From DASRAU01 sp035638075 (GTDB taxonomy: Bacteria > Acidobacteriota > Polarisedimenticolia > Gp22-AA2), in contig DASRAU010000015.1 of NCBI GenBank assembly GCA_035638075.1, positions 124,001 through 188,000 on the forward strand: DNA of 64,000 nucleotides, in the 5' to 3' direction. Under the pieces are notes generated by a model that saw only the letters and a list, made by a program, of their open reading frames with translations, ran no database searches and had not been told where the DNA came from. How positions within the stretch are numbered: the first letter of the stretch is position 1; every line of letters starts with the position of its first letter. Made by a program: the position numbers and the translations under genes. Shown here one piece after another: positions 1 through 8,927 of the stretch.

Positions 1-1
1 C

Positions 2-355
2 GCGGCGACCGCCTTCATGAAGGATCGCGACCCGGAGACCATGACCGACGCCCAGTACGGCGCCGACCTGGCCCGCAAGTCCCAGGAGGCCGGCGGACTC
101 GAGGCCAACGACACCGACGGCGTGCCGTTGGAAAGCCTGACCGGGGATCAGCTCGACAGCCGCATCCGCGAGGCGGCGCAGGCCTTCCGCGACGTGCGCG
201 CCAAGAACTCGTGGAAGCCGGGCGACCCGCTGTCGGCGGAGATCGTGCCGGCGCAGAAGCGCTTCTGCGCTCTCCTGCGCGAGAAGCTCGTGCAGGATCG
301 CTGGCTCCAGGAATTCTGCCTGCGCGAAAAGATCGCCGACATCCTCCGCCGTTGA
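2..355 (+). CDS. Hypothetical protein, 5' end probably cut by window edge
   Basis: The reading frame is open from the first bases of the window to a TGA at 353-355. An ATG lies at 17, but the frame continues upstream of it without a stop, so the true start may be outside the window. The visible protein is acidic and helical in character, with charged heptad-like stretches near its C-terminal half (around PAQKRFCALLREKLVQDRW). It has no signal peptide or membrane segment. I do not recognise the family. Its stop overlaps the start of the LpxH-like gene (TTGA), so the two are probably co-transcribed. Function unknown. Confidence 0.6.
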   Translation, partial: AATAFMKDRDPETMTDAQYGADLARKSQEAGGLEANDTDGVPLESLTGDQLDSRIREAAQAFRDVRAKNSWKPGDPLSAEIVPAQKRFCALLREKLVQDRWLQEFCLREKIADILRR

Positions 356-1086
356 TCCGCGCCACCGGCCCCATCGCGCTTCTGGGCGATGCCCACCTGC
401 GCGAGGGGGATCCGGAGGTCGCCGCGTTCGTCCGGTTCCTCGACGAGCTGCCCGGCCGCGCCTCGCTCCTCGCCATCCTCGGGGATCTCTTCGCCGCCTG
501 GCTCGGGCGCGCCGACCTCGTGCGTCCGCACCACGAGCAGGTGGTCGCGGCGCTGCGGCGGCTCCGGGAGCGGGGCGTGCGCGTGCTGTACGTCGAGGGG
601 AACCACGACTTCTTCCTGCGCCGCCTGTACGACGGCGATCCGTTCGAGATCATCGCGCCGGAGTTCCTCGAGATCGACCACGGGGGCCGGCGGCTGCACC
701 TGGCGCACGGCGATCTCATGAACCGTCACGACCGGCAGTACCGGGCGTGGCGGCGGCTCAGCAAGAGCGTGCCGTTTTTCGCCGCGTTCAACCTGCTGCC
801 GCGCGCGACGCGGCTGCGGCTGGTGGACGGCCTCGAGCGCGGCATGGCCACCACCAACATGGAGTTCCGGGGCGGTTTTCCGGTGGGGGAATGCCTGGCC
901 TACGCCCGCCCGCGCATCCGGACGGGGACCGACACCATCGTCTTCGGACATTTCCACGACGAGAGGCGCCTCGAGATCCAGGAGAAGGAGCGCCAGGGGA
1001 CCGTGTACGTCCTGCCTGCCTGGCGCGACGGTCACCGCTCGCTGTGGCTGGCCCCCGGCGCCGATCCGGCCTTCGTCTCCTCCTGA
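352..1086 (+). CDS. lpxH: LpxH-like UDP-2,3-diacylglucosamine diphosphatase (metallophosphoesterase)
   Basis: This is a calcineurin-like phosphoesterase of 244 residues, close to the usual LpxH size of about 240. The metal-binding motifs appear in order: GDAH (D13, H15), GDLF (G44-D45), GNHD (83-86), HGD and GHFH near the C-terminus. The TTG start at 352 is chosen because it overlaps the preceding TGA by 4 bases and the family begins just before the GDAH motif; the longer frame from 211 is a shadow of the upstream gene. LpxH removes UMP from UDP-diacylglucosamine in lipid A synthesis at the inner membrane face. A generic metallophosphoesterase remains possible, but lpxB in the same window supports lipid A production. 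Its 3' end overlaps the convergent aminotransferase by 55 bases. Confidence 0.75.
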   Translation: MIRATGPIALLGDAHLREGDPEVAAFVRFLDELPGRASLLAILGDLFAAWLGRADLVRPHHEQVVAALRRLRERGVRVLYVEGNHDFFLRRLYDGDPFEIIAPEFLEIDHGGRRLHLAHGDLMNRHDRQYRAWRRLSKSVPFFAAFNLLPRATRLRLVDGLERGMATTNMEFRGGFPVGECLAYARPRIRTGTDTIVFGHFHDERRLEIQEKERQGTVYVLPAWRDGHRSLWLAPGADPAFVSS

Positions 1087-1931
1087 GCCAGCGCGTCGTA
1101 GAGGTCGGCGAGGCGCCGCGTCAGCGGTCCCGGCCGGCCTTCGCGGATCGGCCAGCCGTCCACCCGGCGGATCGCCAGCACGCCCTTGAGCGTGCTCGTC
1201 AGGAAAGCCTCGTCGGCGGAACCCAGGGCCGCCGCCGGAAGCACTGCCTCGGACACTGGAATGCCGTGGGCGTGCGCCAGCTCGAGCACCACTTCGCGCG
1301 TGATGCCGCGCAGGAGGCCCACCTCGAGGGCGGGCGTGAGGAGTTTCCCCTCGCGCACGAGAAACAGGTTGCTCGAGGCCCCCTCCGCGAGCATGCCGGC
1401 GGCATCGAGCAGGATCGGCTCGTAGACCCCGAGGCGGCGTCCGGCGCGCCAGGCGAGCAGGTTGTTGAGCAGGTTGCTCGACTTGATCGCCGGGTCGAGG
1501 GCGGCCGTGGCGTTGCGGCGTACCGGCACGACGGCGACGTCCACCCCTTCGCGCCGCGAGGCTTCGGGGACCGGGACGAAAGCGCGCACGTGCACCACGA
1601 GGGTCGGCGGACCGCACTCGGCGTCGTCGTAGCCGATGCCCCCCTGGCCGCGGCTCAGGATGACGCGGACGGCCGATTCCTCGAAGCCGCCGGCGGAGAG
1701 GGCCGCCTCGACGGCCGCGCCGGGATCGACCGAGGTGCGGGCGGCGTCGATGCCGAGCGCTTCGGCGGAGCGGCGCAGCCGATCGAGGTGCGGGCCGAGC
1801 CGGAAGGGTCTGCCGCCATACGTGCGGATGGTCTCGTAGACACTGTCGCCGTAGAGAAAGCCGCGGTCGAGGGGCGAGATGCGCGCCTCCCCGGCGGGGA
1901 AGACGCTCCCGTTCACCGAGATCACGTCCAT
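1032..1931 (-). CDS. Class IV PLP aminotransferase (BCAT / D-amino acid transaminase / ADC lyase family)
   Basis: The 299-residue protein has the family N-terminus with PLDRGFLYGDSVYET (residues 20-34) and the PLP-binding lysine in AIKSSNLLNN (K150). A glutamate-containing EGASSNLF motif follows. Branched-chain aminotransferase, D-amino acid aminotransferase and aminodeoxychorismate lyase share this fold, and sequence reading alone does not separate them. The length (about 290-300) fits all three. ATG 1931 is the start; a divergent -10 region at 1976-1982 is shared with the CDF transporter gene. The last 18 codons lie antisense to the LpxH-like gene. Confidence 0.8.
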   Translation of the reverse strand: MDVISVNGSVFPAGEARISPLDRGFLYGDSVYETIRTYGGRPFRLGPHLDRLRRSAEALGIDAARTSVDPGAAVEAALSAGGFEESAVRVILSRGQGGIGYDDAECGPPTLVVHVRAFVPVPEASRREGVDVAVVPVRRNATAALDPAIKSSNLLNNLLAWRAGRRLGVYEPILLDAAGMLAEGASSNLFLVREGKLLTPALEVGLLRGITREVVLELAHAHGIPVSEAVLPAAALGSADEAFLTSTLKGVLAIRRVDGWPIREGRPGPLTRRLADLYDALAQEETKAGSAPGASHSER

Positions 1932-1975
1932 GCGGGCGTCCTTCGTCGTGTCCGTCGGGTGTTCATGCGGGGTGC

Positions 1976-1982
1976 TATGATA
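1976..1982. promoter_or_regulatory. Overlapping divergent -10 elements
   Basis: TATGAT (1976-1981, plus) and TATCAT (read on minus from 1982) overlap in one near-palindromic spot between the aminotransferase (start 1931) and CDF transporter (start 2024). No convincing -35 was seen on either side. Confidence 0.4.
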
Positions 1983-2023
1983 CGCGGCCTCCCGGGGAGC
2001 CGCGACGGCTTCCGCCTTCCGAC

Positions 2024-2974
2024 ATGAGTCACTCCTTGCATCGTCACGCCGAGGGCCAGCCCAGCACGGGCTCCGCCGCCCGCGCGGCGCAGGGACGCCG
2101 TCTCGGCGCCGTCATCGTCCTGACCCTGGTCGTCATGGGGGTCGAGGTCGTGGGCGGCCTGCGATCCGGGAGCCTGGCGCTGCTCTCCGACGCCGGGCAC
2201 ATGCTCACCGATCTGCTGGCGCTGGTCCTGAGCCTGATGGCGGTGCGCTTCGCGGCGCGGCCCGCGAGCCCGGCGAAAACCTTCGGCTATCACCGTGTGG
2301 AGATCCTGACCGCGCTCGTGAACGGCGCGCTGCTCGTCGTGGTGGCGGGGGGGCTGGCGGTGGAGTCGGCGCGGCGCGCCCTGGCCCCGGCCCCCGTGGC
2401 GTCCGCGACGATGGCGGTCGTGGGGGTGGTGGGCCTTGCCGGCAACCTGCTCGGGCTGTGGCTCCTCGCCGGCCACTGCGAAGGCCTCAACGTCCGTTCG
2501 GCCCGCCTGCACCTGATCGGCGACGCGTTGTCGTCGGCCGGGGTGGTCGCCGCCGCTCTCGTCATCCTGGCGACCGGGTGGTGGAGGCTCGACCCGCTCG
2601 TGGCGTTCGTCATCGCGCTGGGGATCGCCTGGGGCGCGGTGCGCCTGGTGCGCGAGGCGGTGGACGTGCTCCTCGAGGGGACGCCGCGCGGGGTCGCCAT
2701 CGAGGAGGTGCAGCGCGTGCTTCTGGGCATTCCCGGCGTGGCGGAGGTGCACGACGTGCACATCTGGAGCATCACCACGGGCTTCCTGGCGTTTTCCGGC
2801 CACGTGCGCGCCGACGGGGGCGCGGGTGTCCGCGACGGTGCGGCCAGCGGCGACCCGCTCCTGGGACGCATCCGCGAGACCCTGCGCGAGCGCTTCGGCA
2901 TCGCCCACACCACCATCCAGATCGAGACCGACGCCTGCCGGGATCTCTGCGGGCCCGCCGGCCTCGCCAACTGA
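2024..2974 (+). CDS. Cation diffusion facilitator family transporter (CzcD/ZitB-like)
   Basis: This inner-membrane Zn/Co/Cd-type divalent metal exporter has 316 residues. Six hydrophobic segments are visible. The two metal-site HxxxD pairs are present: SDAGHMLTD in TM2 (H59, D63) and HLIGDALSS in TM5 (H162, D166). A C-terminal cytoplasmic domain follows, with VHDVHIWSITTG and HTTIQIE, typical of CDF dimerisation domains. The short N-terminus has three His but no long His-rich loop between TM4 and TM5. Metal specificity cannot be read with confidence, but HD/HD site composition is common in zinc exporters. It stands alone, with carA about 110 bases downstream. Confidence 0.93.
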   Translation: MSHSLHRHAEGQPSTGSAARAAQGRRLGAVIVLTLVVMGVEVVGGLRSGSLALLSDAGHMLTDLLALVLSLMAVRFAARPASPAKTFGYHRVEILTALVNGALLVVVAGGLAVESARRALAPAPVASATMAVVGVVGLAGNLLGLWLLAGHCEGLNVRSARLHLIGDALSSAGVVAAALVILATGWWRLDPLVAFVIALGIAWGAVRLVREAVDVLLEGTPRGVAIEEVQRVLLGIPGVAEVHDVHIWSITTGFLAFSGHVRADGGAGVRDGAASGDPLLGRIRETLRERFGIAHTTIQIETDACRDLCGPAGLAN

Positions 2975-3082
2975 TCGGGAAAATCGCCGGCGGCGCGCGC
3001 GCGTCGGACGCGGACGCGTGCTATTCTCCGCGCCGCGATTCCGGCGAGAGGTCACGCGTCCCCCTCCGATGTCGGCGGCGAG

Positions 3083-4240
3083 GTGTGCGTGCGCGCCGGA
3101 CGGGGGACAGGGACGGTGCGGGCGGAGCCGCTCAAAGGTCGACTGGTGCTGGAGGACGGAGCGGTCTTCGAGGGCCGCTCCTTCGGCGCCGCCGTTCCCG
3201 CCGCCGGCGAGGTGGTCTTCACCACCGGCATGGTCGGCTACCCCGAAGCCCTGACCGACCCGTCCTACCGCGGGCAGATCCTCTCCTTCACCTATCCGTC
3301 GATCGGGAACTACGGTGTTCCCGAGTACCCGCAGCCCGCCGCCGACAGTCCTGAGGGCGACGGCGACGACGCGCGCGCCATCCTGCCGCCGCGGCCGTGG
3401 GAATCGGACCGCATCCACCTCAGCGGTGTGCTGTGCGCTTCGTACTCGGAGAACTTTTCGCACCACGCGGCGCGCCACTCGCTCGGCGACTGGCTGAAGG
3501 ACCAGGGGATCGCCGGGCTGACCGGCATCGACACGCGCGCCCTCACGAAGAGGATCCGGACGCGCGGCTCGCTCCTGGGCCGCATCGAGATCGACGGCCA
3601 CCCGGTGCCGGGGCTCACGGATCCGAACAAGCGCAACCTCGTGGCCGAGGTCTCGACGCGGCGGGTGAGGCGTTACGGGCGCGGCACGCCGCTGGTGCTC
3701 CTCGACTGCGGCGGCAAGAACAACCAGGTGCGCATGCTCGTCGACCGCGGCGCGGAAGTGCGGGTGGTGCCGTGGGACCATGCGCTGCTGACCCGGCCGC
3801 GCGACTACGCCGGGGTGATCCTGAGCAACGGCCCGGGCGACCCGCGGCTGGCGGCCGCCGCCGTGCAGACGGTGCGCCGGCTGGTGCGGCAGCGCGTCCC
3901 GACCCTCGGCATCTGTCTCGGGCACCAGTTGCTCGCGCTCGCCGCCGGGGCGAAGACCTACAAGATGAAGTTCGGGCACCGGGCGCACAACCAGCCGTGC
4001 ATCGACCTGCGCACCGGCCGCTGCTATCAGACGAGCCAGAACCACGGCTTCGCCGTGGACGGCGAGACGCTGCCGGGCGGCTTCAAGCCGTGGTTCGTCA
4101 ACGCCAACGACGGCACCAACGAAGGGCTGCGGCATGAGCGCTACCCTTTGCGCTCGGTGCAGTTCCATCCCGAGGCGGCGCCGGGCCCCGCGGGCACCGA
4201 GTGGATCCTCGACGAGTTCCTGGCGGAGGCGCGCCGATGA
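3083..4240 (+). CDS. carA: Carbamoyl-phosphate synthase small (glutaminase) subunit, CAD-type
   Basis: CarA hydrolyses glutamine and passes ammonia to CarB for carbamoyl phosphate (arginine and pyrimidine synthesis). The N-terminal CPSase_sm domain is followed by a class I glutamine amidotransferase domain with nucleophile Cys in GICLGHQLLAL (about residue 278) and the HPE of SVQFHPE. Text such as AKTYKMKFGHRAHNQPC, TSQNHGFAV and NANDGTNEG is much closer to animal CAD than to E. coli CarA. A roughly 20-residue Pro/Asp-rich insert follows GNYGVPEY. The GTG at 3083 is the longest start; GTG at 3116, just after GGGGACAGGGA, may be the real one. A TATTCT -10-like element lies at 3022-3027. The stop overlaps carB by 4 bases (ATGA). 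Confidence 0.95.
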   Translation: MCVRAGRGTGTVRAEPLKGRLVLEDGAVFEGRSFGAAVPAAGEVVFTTGMVGYPEALTDPSYRGQILSFTYPSIGNYGVPEYPQPAADSPEGDGDDARAILPPRPWESDRIHLSGVLCASYSENFSHHAARHSLGDWLKDQGIAGLTGIDTRALTKRIRTRGSLLGRIEIDGHPVPGLTDPNKRNLVAEVSTRRVRRYGRGTPLVLLDCGGKNNQVRMLVDRGAEVRVVPWDHALLTRPRDYAGVILSNGPGDPRLAAAAVQTVRRLVRQRVPTLGICLGHQLLALAAGAKTYKMKFGHRAHNQPCIDLRTGRCYQTSQNHGFAVDGETLPGGFKPWFVNANDGTNEGLRHERYPLRSVQFHPEAAPGPAGTEWILDEFLAEARR

Positions 4241-7200
4241 CCGGGCCGCGCCGCGGCCGCCGCAACCGGGTGCTCCTGCTCGGCTCGGGGGCGCTCAAGA
4301 TCGGCGAGGCGGGGGAATTCGACTACTCCGGCTCGCAGGCGATCAAGGCGCTGAAGGAAGAAGGGGTCGAGGTCTGGCTCATCAACCCCAACATCGCCAC
4401 CATCCAGACGAGCCCGGGCCTGGCCGATCGCATCTTCTTCCTGCCGGTGACGCCGGAGTTCGTCGAGCGGGTGATCGCCGAGCATAGGCCCCGGGGGCTG
4501 CTGCTCTCGTTCGGCGGCCAGACGGCGCTCAACTGCGGCCTCGAGCTGCACCGGCGCGGTGTTTTGAAGCGCTACGGCGTCAAGGTGCTCGGCAGCCCGA
4601 TCTCCGCCATCGAGATGACCGAGGATCGGGCGCGCTTCGCGCAGGAGCTGCGGTCCATCGGCATCTCCGTGCCGCGCAGCGCCGCCGCCCGCACGCTGCC
4701 CGCCGCGCTGAAAATCGCCCGTCGCATCGGCTACCCCGTGATGATGCGCACCGGCTTCACGCTCGGCGGCCGTGGCTCGGGCATCGTGCACACCGAGGCC
4801 GAGCTGCGCGCCCGCGCCAACGAGGCGTTCACCTCCTCGCCGCAGATCCTCATCGAGGAGGACCTGACCGGCTGGAAGGAGATCGAGTACGAGATCGTCC
4901 GCGACCGGGCCGACAACATCATCACGGTGTGCAACATGGAGAACGTCGATCCGCTGGGGATCCACACCGGCGAGTCGATCGTGGTGGCGCCGTCGCAGAC
5001 GCTGACCGACCGCGAGTACTTCCTGCTGCGCGACCTGTCCTTCAAGGCCATCCGGCACTTCGGCATCGTCGGCGAGTGCAACATCCAGTTCGCCCTCGAC
5101 CCGCGCTCGGACGAGTACCGCGTCATCGAGGTCAACGCGCGGCTGTCGCGCTCCTCGGCGCTCGCCAGCAAGGCCACCGGCTACCCGCTGGCGCGCATCG
5201 CCGCCAAGCTGGCGCTCGGGCGGCTGCTGCCGGACCTGAAGAACTCGATGAACGACACCACGACCGCCTGCTTCGAGCCGGCGCTCGACTATCTCGTGGT
5301 GAAGATGCCGAAGTGGGACCTGGAGAAGTTCCGGGGCGCCTCGCATTTCATCGGCAGCGAGATGAAGTCGGTCGGCGAGGTCATGGCGATCGGCCGCTCC
5401 TTCGAGGAGGCTCTGCAGAAGGGCTGCCGGATGCTCGGCGACAACATCATCGGGCTCGTGGACAACGACTTCAACATCCGGCAGTCGCTCGCGGACCTGG
5501 CGACGCCGACGCCGCGCCGCGTCTTCGCGCTGGCGGAGGCGGTGCGCCGCGGGAAGGGCGTCGCGGAGCTGGCCCGGCAGACCGGCATCGACGCGTGGTT
5601 CCTCTCCAAGATGGAGCGCATCGTGCGGCTCCGCGCGACGCTCGGCGGGGCGTCCACGCTCCCGGACGACCTGCTGCGCGAGGCGAAGGAGGCCGGCTTC
5701 TCCGACGCGCAGATCGCCCGCGCCACGGGACGGAAGGAGGCGGCGATCGCCGCGGCCCGGCGCGCCGCCCGCATCGTCCCGGCGACCAAGCAGATCGACA
5801 CGCTCGCCGCCGAGTGGCCGGTGCGCACCAACTACCTCTACACCACCTACCAGGGCCGCGAGGACGACACCACGCCGGGGGCGGGGGAGAACAACCGGGT
5901 CCTGATCCTCGGGTCGGGCGCCTACCGCATCGGCTCGTCGGTCGAGTTCGACTGGTGCTGCGTCTCGGCGGCCGCCGCGCTGCGCCGGCTCGGCTACGCC
6001 CCGGTCGTCGTCAACTGCAATCCCGAGACGGTCTCGACCGACTACGACATGGGTCACACCCTCTACTTCGAGGAGCTGACCTTCGAGCGGCTGCGGGACA
6101 TCTGGGACAAGGAGCGGCCGCGCGGCATCCTGCTGGCGTTCGGCGGGCAGATCCCCAACAACCTGGCGCTCGCCTGCGGGCGCGCCGGCCTGCCGGTCCT
6201 GGGCACGCAGCCCGAGGACATCGATCGGGCGGAGGATCGCCACAAGTTCTCGACGCTCCTCGACCGCCTCGGCGTGCCGCAGCCGCCGTGGGCCGAGGTC
6301 TCATCCAGGCGCGAGGCGGCGCGCTTCGCGGCGCGCGTCGGCTACCCGGTCCTGGTGCGGCCGTCGTACGTTCTCTCGGGGGCGGCGATGCGCATCGCCG
6401 CCGACGGGGCGGCGCTGGCGGCGGCGCTGCGCGGCGCGGCGGAGGTGTCGCGCCAGCACCCGGTCGTCATCAGCAAGTTCATCCAGGGGGCGAAGGAGCT
6501 CGAGGCCGACGCGGTCGCCTCGCAGGGCCGGCTGCTCGGGGTCGCGGTGACCGAGCACGTGGAGAACGCCGGCGTGCACTCGGGAGACGCCACGGTCGTC
6601 TTCCCGCCGCAGAAGCTCTACCTCGAGACCGTGCGGCGCATCCGCGACGTCACCGCCCGCCTGGCGCGGGCCCTGAAGATCACCGGCCCGTTCAACGTGC
6701 AGTACCTGGCGATCGACAACGAGGTGATGGTGATCGAGTGCAACCTGCGCGCCTCGCGCTCGTTCCCGTTCATCTCGAAGGTCAGCGGCGTGGACTTCAT
6801 CGATCTCGCGACCCGCGCCATGATGGGGGAGACGGTCTCGCCCGTGCCCGCGTCGCTTCTGGACCTCGACTACGTGGGCGTCAAGGCGCCGCAGTTCTCC
6901 TTCTCGCGCATCAAGGGGGCCGACCCGGCCCTGCGGGTCGAGATGGCGTCCACGGGGGAGGTGGCCTGCCTCGGGAACGACCTGCCGGAGGCGTTCCTGA
7001 AGGCGATCCTCTCCGCCGGGTTCCGGATGCCGGAGAAGAAGCGCGTCCTCCTGTCGATCGGCTCGGAAGCGGACAAGGTCCGCTTCCTGCCTTCGGCGCG
7101 GCTGCTGCGCGAGCGTGGCTACACGATCTACGCCACCCGCGGCACGTCGAAGTTCCTGGCGGCGCACGGTGTCGCGCACACGCGGCTCTACAAGATCCGC

Positions 7201-7581
7201 GAGCGCCGATCGCCGTCGCTCCTGGACTACATCACGCCGGATCGCCTCGACCTGATCCTCAACGTGCCCCTCGGGCTCGATCGCAAGGAGCTGACCGACG
7301 GCTACATCATCCGCCGCCGCGCCATCGACTACGGCGTGCCGCTGATCACCAACCTCCAGCTGGCGGAGCTGCTGGTGAAGTCGCTGGCGACGAAATCGCT
7401 CCAGGACCTGCGCCCGCTGTCCTACGAGGCCTACGTGCCGGTGGGCGAGCCGGCGCGGGTGCCGGAGGGCACCGGACCGGTTCCGGTGGCGCGCCTGCGT
7501 CCGCCGGGCGCGGGCCGGTCACGCCCGGGCGGCCGCGGCCGGGTGGCCGCACCCGTGCCGCTTCAGGCCGATCGGGCCTGA
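4237..7581 (+). CDS. carB: Carbamoyl-phosphate synthase large subunit, CAD-type
   Basis: The 1114-residue protein (E. coli 1073) joins two ATP-grasp carbamate/carboxyphosphate halves and a C-terminal MGS-like regulatory domain. The N-terminal half carries GSGALKIGEAGEFDYSGSQ and HTGESIVVAPSQTL. The second half starts near residue 560 with GSGAYRIGSSVEFDWC, then ISKFIQGAKELEADAVA and VIECNLRASRSFPF. These strings follow animal CAD rather than the E. coli wording (for example GGGPNRIGQGIEFDYC). The start is ATG 4237 overlapping carA; the GTG at 4201 would extend into carA. The last 40 or so residues are a Pro/Arg-rich tail absent from E. coli. The 3' end overlaps the convergent DUF4388 gene by 19 bases. 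Confidence 0.97.
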   Translation: MTGPRRGRRNRVLLLGSGALKIGEAGEFDYSGSQAIKALKEEGVEVWLINPNIATIQTSPGLADRIFFLPVTPEFVERVIAEHRPRGLLLSFGGQTALNCGLELHRRGVLKRYGVKVLGSPISAIEMTEDRARFAQELRSIGISVPRSAAARTLPAALKIARRIGYPVMMRTGFTLGGRGSGIVHTEAELRARANEAFTSSPQILIEEDLTGWKEIEYEIVRDRADNIITVCNMENVDPLGIHTGESIVVAPSQTLTDREYFLLRDLSFKAIRHFGIVGECNIQFALDPRSDEYRVIEVNARLSRSSALASKATGYPLARIAAKLALGRLLPDLKNSMNDTTTACFEPALDYLVVKMPKWDLEKFRGASHFIGSEMKSVGEVMAIGRSFEEALQKGCRMLGDNIIGLVDNDFNIRQSLADLATPTPRRVFALAEAVRRGKGVAELARQTGIDAWFLSKMERIVRLRATLGGASTLPDDLLREAKEAGFSDAQIARATGRKEAAIAAARRAARIVPATKQIDTLAAEWPVRTNYLYTTYQGREDDTTPGAGENNRVLILGSGAYRIGSSVEFDWCCVSAAAALRRLGYAPVVVNCNPETVSTDYDMGHTLYFEELTFERLRDIWDKERPRGILLAFGGQIPNNLALACGRAGLPVLGTQPEDIDRAEDRHKFSTLLDRLGVPQPPWAEVSSRREAARFAARVGYPVLVRPSYVLSGAAMRIAADGAALAAALRGAAEVSRQHPVVISKFIQGAKELEADAVASQGRLLGVAVTEHVENAGVHSGDATVVFPPQKLYLETVRRIRDVTARLARALKITGPFNVQYLAIDNEVMVIECNLRASRSFPFISKVSGVDFIDLATRAMMGETVSPVPASLLDLDYVGVKAPQFSFSRIKGADPALRVEMASTGEVACLGNDLPEAFLKAILSAGFRMPEKKRVLLSIGSEADKVRFLPSARLLRERGYTIYATRGTSKFLAAHGVAHTRLYKIRERRSPSLLDYITPDRLDLILNVPLGLDRKELTDGYIIRRRAIDYGVPLITNLQLAELLVKSLATKSLQDLRPLSYEAYVPVGEPARVPEGTGPVPVARLRPPGAGRSRPGGRGRVAAPVPLQADRA

Positions 7582-8729
7582 GCCGGCGGCTCGACCAGGT
7601 CGATCACGCCGCGCTCGCGCAGGCGCTTCAGCGCGCGCAGCGCCTCCACCTCGCGCAGCGGGCTGATGCTGACGATCGATCGCAGGTCCCAGGAGCCGTT
7701 GACGCGGGTCACGAGGAACATCTCCGCCGGGCTCATGGCTTCGTTCATGAGGGATTCGAGCGGCCGCTTCAGCACCAGGATCCGGGTCGGCGGCAGGTAG
7801 TGCCGGTAGGCGCGTTCGATGAAGTAGCGCTCCGCCTCCTGGGCGAGCGCCAGCAGATCCGTCGATCGCACCCCCGCTTCATGCGCCTGGTCCACCAGCG
7901 CGAGCGCCTCCTCCGCTTCGCCGCGTGACAGGCAGGCGCGCACCGCCTCGAGCACCGGCCCCACCTCCGGCGGCGCCGACGGGGCCGGCGATCCTCCGGG
8001 ACGCGCGTCGGCCGGGCGCGCCTCGGTGACGGTCGCGTAGCCGCGCTGCACCAGGATGTAGAGCACCTGGCAGACGTTGAACTCGGACGAGTGGGCCTCG
8101 AGGATGATGTCCGCCAGCGTGCGGCGGCCGTCCACCAGGCCGTAGATGCGCGCCGGGAACCGTTTTCCGGCGATGTCGGCGGGCAGAGGCACCTCGGTGC
8201 GGGCGATCACCAGGTCGTTGTCCGGCAGGACCTCGCGGATCTTGAGCGAGGTGTCGTAGCGCCGCACCCCCTCGAGGAGGACCTCCTCCACCTGCACCTT
8301 GATGCGCACCTGCTCGCTCGGGGGCAGCTCGCCCTCGTGGAACTCGAAGGTCCCGTCGGCCCAGAGGAACAGCGAGTAGATGGTCTCCTCGGCCTTGTGA
8401 CGCAGGACGGCCGCGACCCGCTCCTCGGTGACGAGGCCCCCCTGCACGAGCAGGCGGCCGAGCATGACCTTGGTCCGCGCCTGCACCGCCATCGCCTCGC
8501 GCAGCTGCTCCTCGGAGATGACGCCCTCGCTCAGGAGCACCTGGCCGAGGTAGTCCCCGGGATCGGTGCTGGAGGATCCGATGATGAGCCCGCCGAGAAA
8601 GTGGATCTTCTTGGCCACCCGCTCGTCGCGGACGAGCAGGGTTCCGGTCTTCTGCCCCCGGCTCGCCCACTGCAGCAGGTCGGGCAGGGACATGGTCGAC
8701 AGGGATCCTTCGAGGCCCTTGCGGCTCAT
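7563..8729 (-). CDS. DUF4388 domain protein
   Basis: The 388-residue soluble protein begins with a DUF4388 domain: an N-terminal module containing LEGSLSTMSLPDLLQWASRG, then GTLLVRD and a FLGGLIIGSSS beta stretch. A middle winged-helix-like region follows (EEQLREAMAVQ, then EERVAAVLRHKAEETIYSLF and GTFEFHEG). Near residue 240 there is a Pro/Ala-rich linker, and the rest is a helical repeat-like C-terminal region. DUF4388 proteins occur in Acidobacteriota, Myxococcota and Deinococcota, often near signalling or motility genes; the biochemical role is not established. ATG 8729 is preferred over GTG 8747 because conservation starts there. A TATATT -10-like element lies at 8798-8803 (minus). Confidence 0.8.
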   Translation of the reverse strand: MSRKGLEGSLSTMSLPDLLQWASRGQKTGTLLVRDERVAKKIHFLGGLIIGSSSTDPGDYLGQVLLSEGVISEEQLREAMAVQARTKVMLGRLLVQGGLVTEERVAAVLRHKAEETIYSLFLWADGTFEFHEGELPPSEQVRIKVQVEEVLLEGVRRYDTSLKIREVLPDNDLVIARTEVPLPADIAGKRFPARIYGLVDGRRTLADIILEAHSSEFNVCQVLYILVQRGYATVTEARPADARPGGSPAPSAPPEVGPVLEAVRACLSRGEAEEALALVDQAHEAGVRSTDLLALAQEAERYFIERAYRHYLPPTRILVLKRPLESLMNEAMSPAEMFLVTRVNGSWDLRSIVSISPLREVEALRALKRLRERGVIDLVEPPAQARSA

Positions 8730-8908
8730 GCGCGGGTTCCCGGGCACGCGGACGTCGGGCTTCCGACGCCCGCCCGGCCGGGAGTGCCCCGAGGCCGAAT
8801 ATAGAGAGGAGGCCGGGGTGCCGCAAATCCGGACGCCCCGTCAGCCGGCTGGCGCGGGCGAACCGGCCGGAAGGACGCGAAACCGCTGGCGGCCGCGCGA
8901 CCGGGCCC

Positions 8909-8914
8909 TATAAT
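8909..8914 (+). promoter_or_regulatory. -10 element, near-leaderless start
   Basis: A perfect TATAAT lies 13 bases before the flippase ATG at 8928, so transcription would begin about 7 bases before the start codon. No -35 match was found at the expected distance. Confidence 0.45.
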
Positions 8915-8927
8915 CCCGCCCCGACTC

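Noticed and set aside
1922..4168. 748-residue minus-strand open frame opposite the CDF and carA genes
   Set aside because: Its translation is Arg/Ala/His/Pro-rich with no motif, as expected from the complement of GC-biased codons; the plus strand encodes clear CDF and CarA proteins.
4141..6243. 700-residue minus-strand open frame opposite carB
   Set aside because: Antisense shadow of carB with low-complexity composition and no recognisable domain.
4929..7928. 999-residue plus-strand frame inside carB
   Set aside because: Alternate-frame shadow; motif-free and Arg/Gly-rich, while the carB frame contains complete ATP-grasp motifs.
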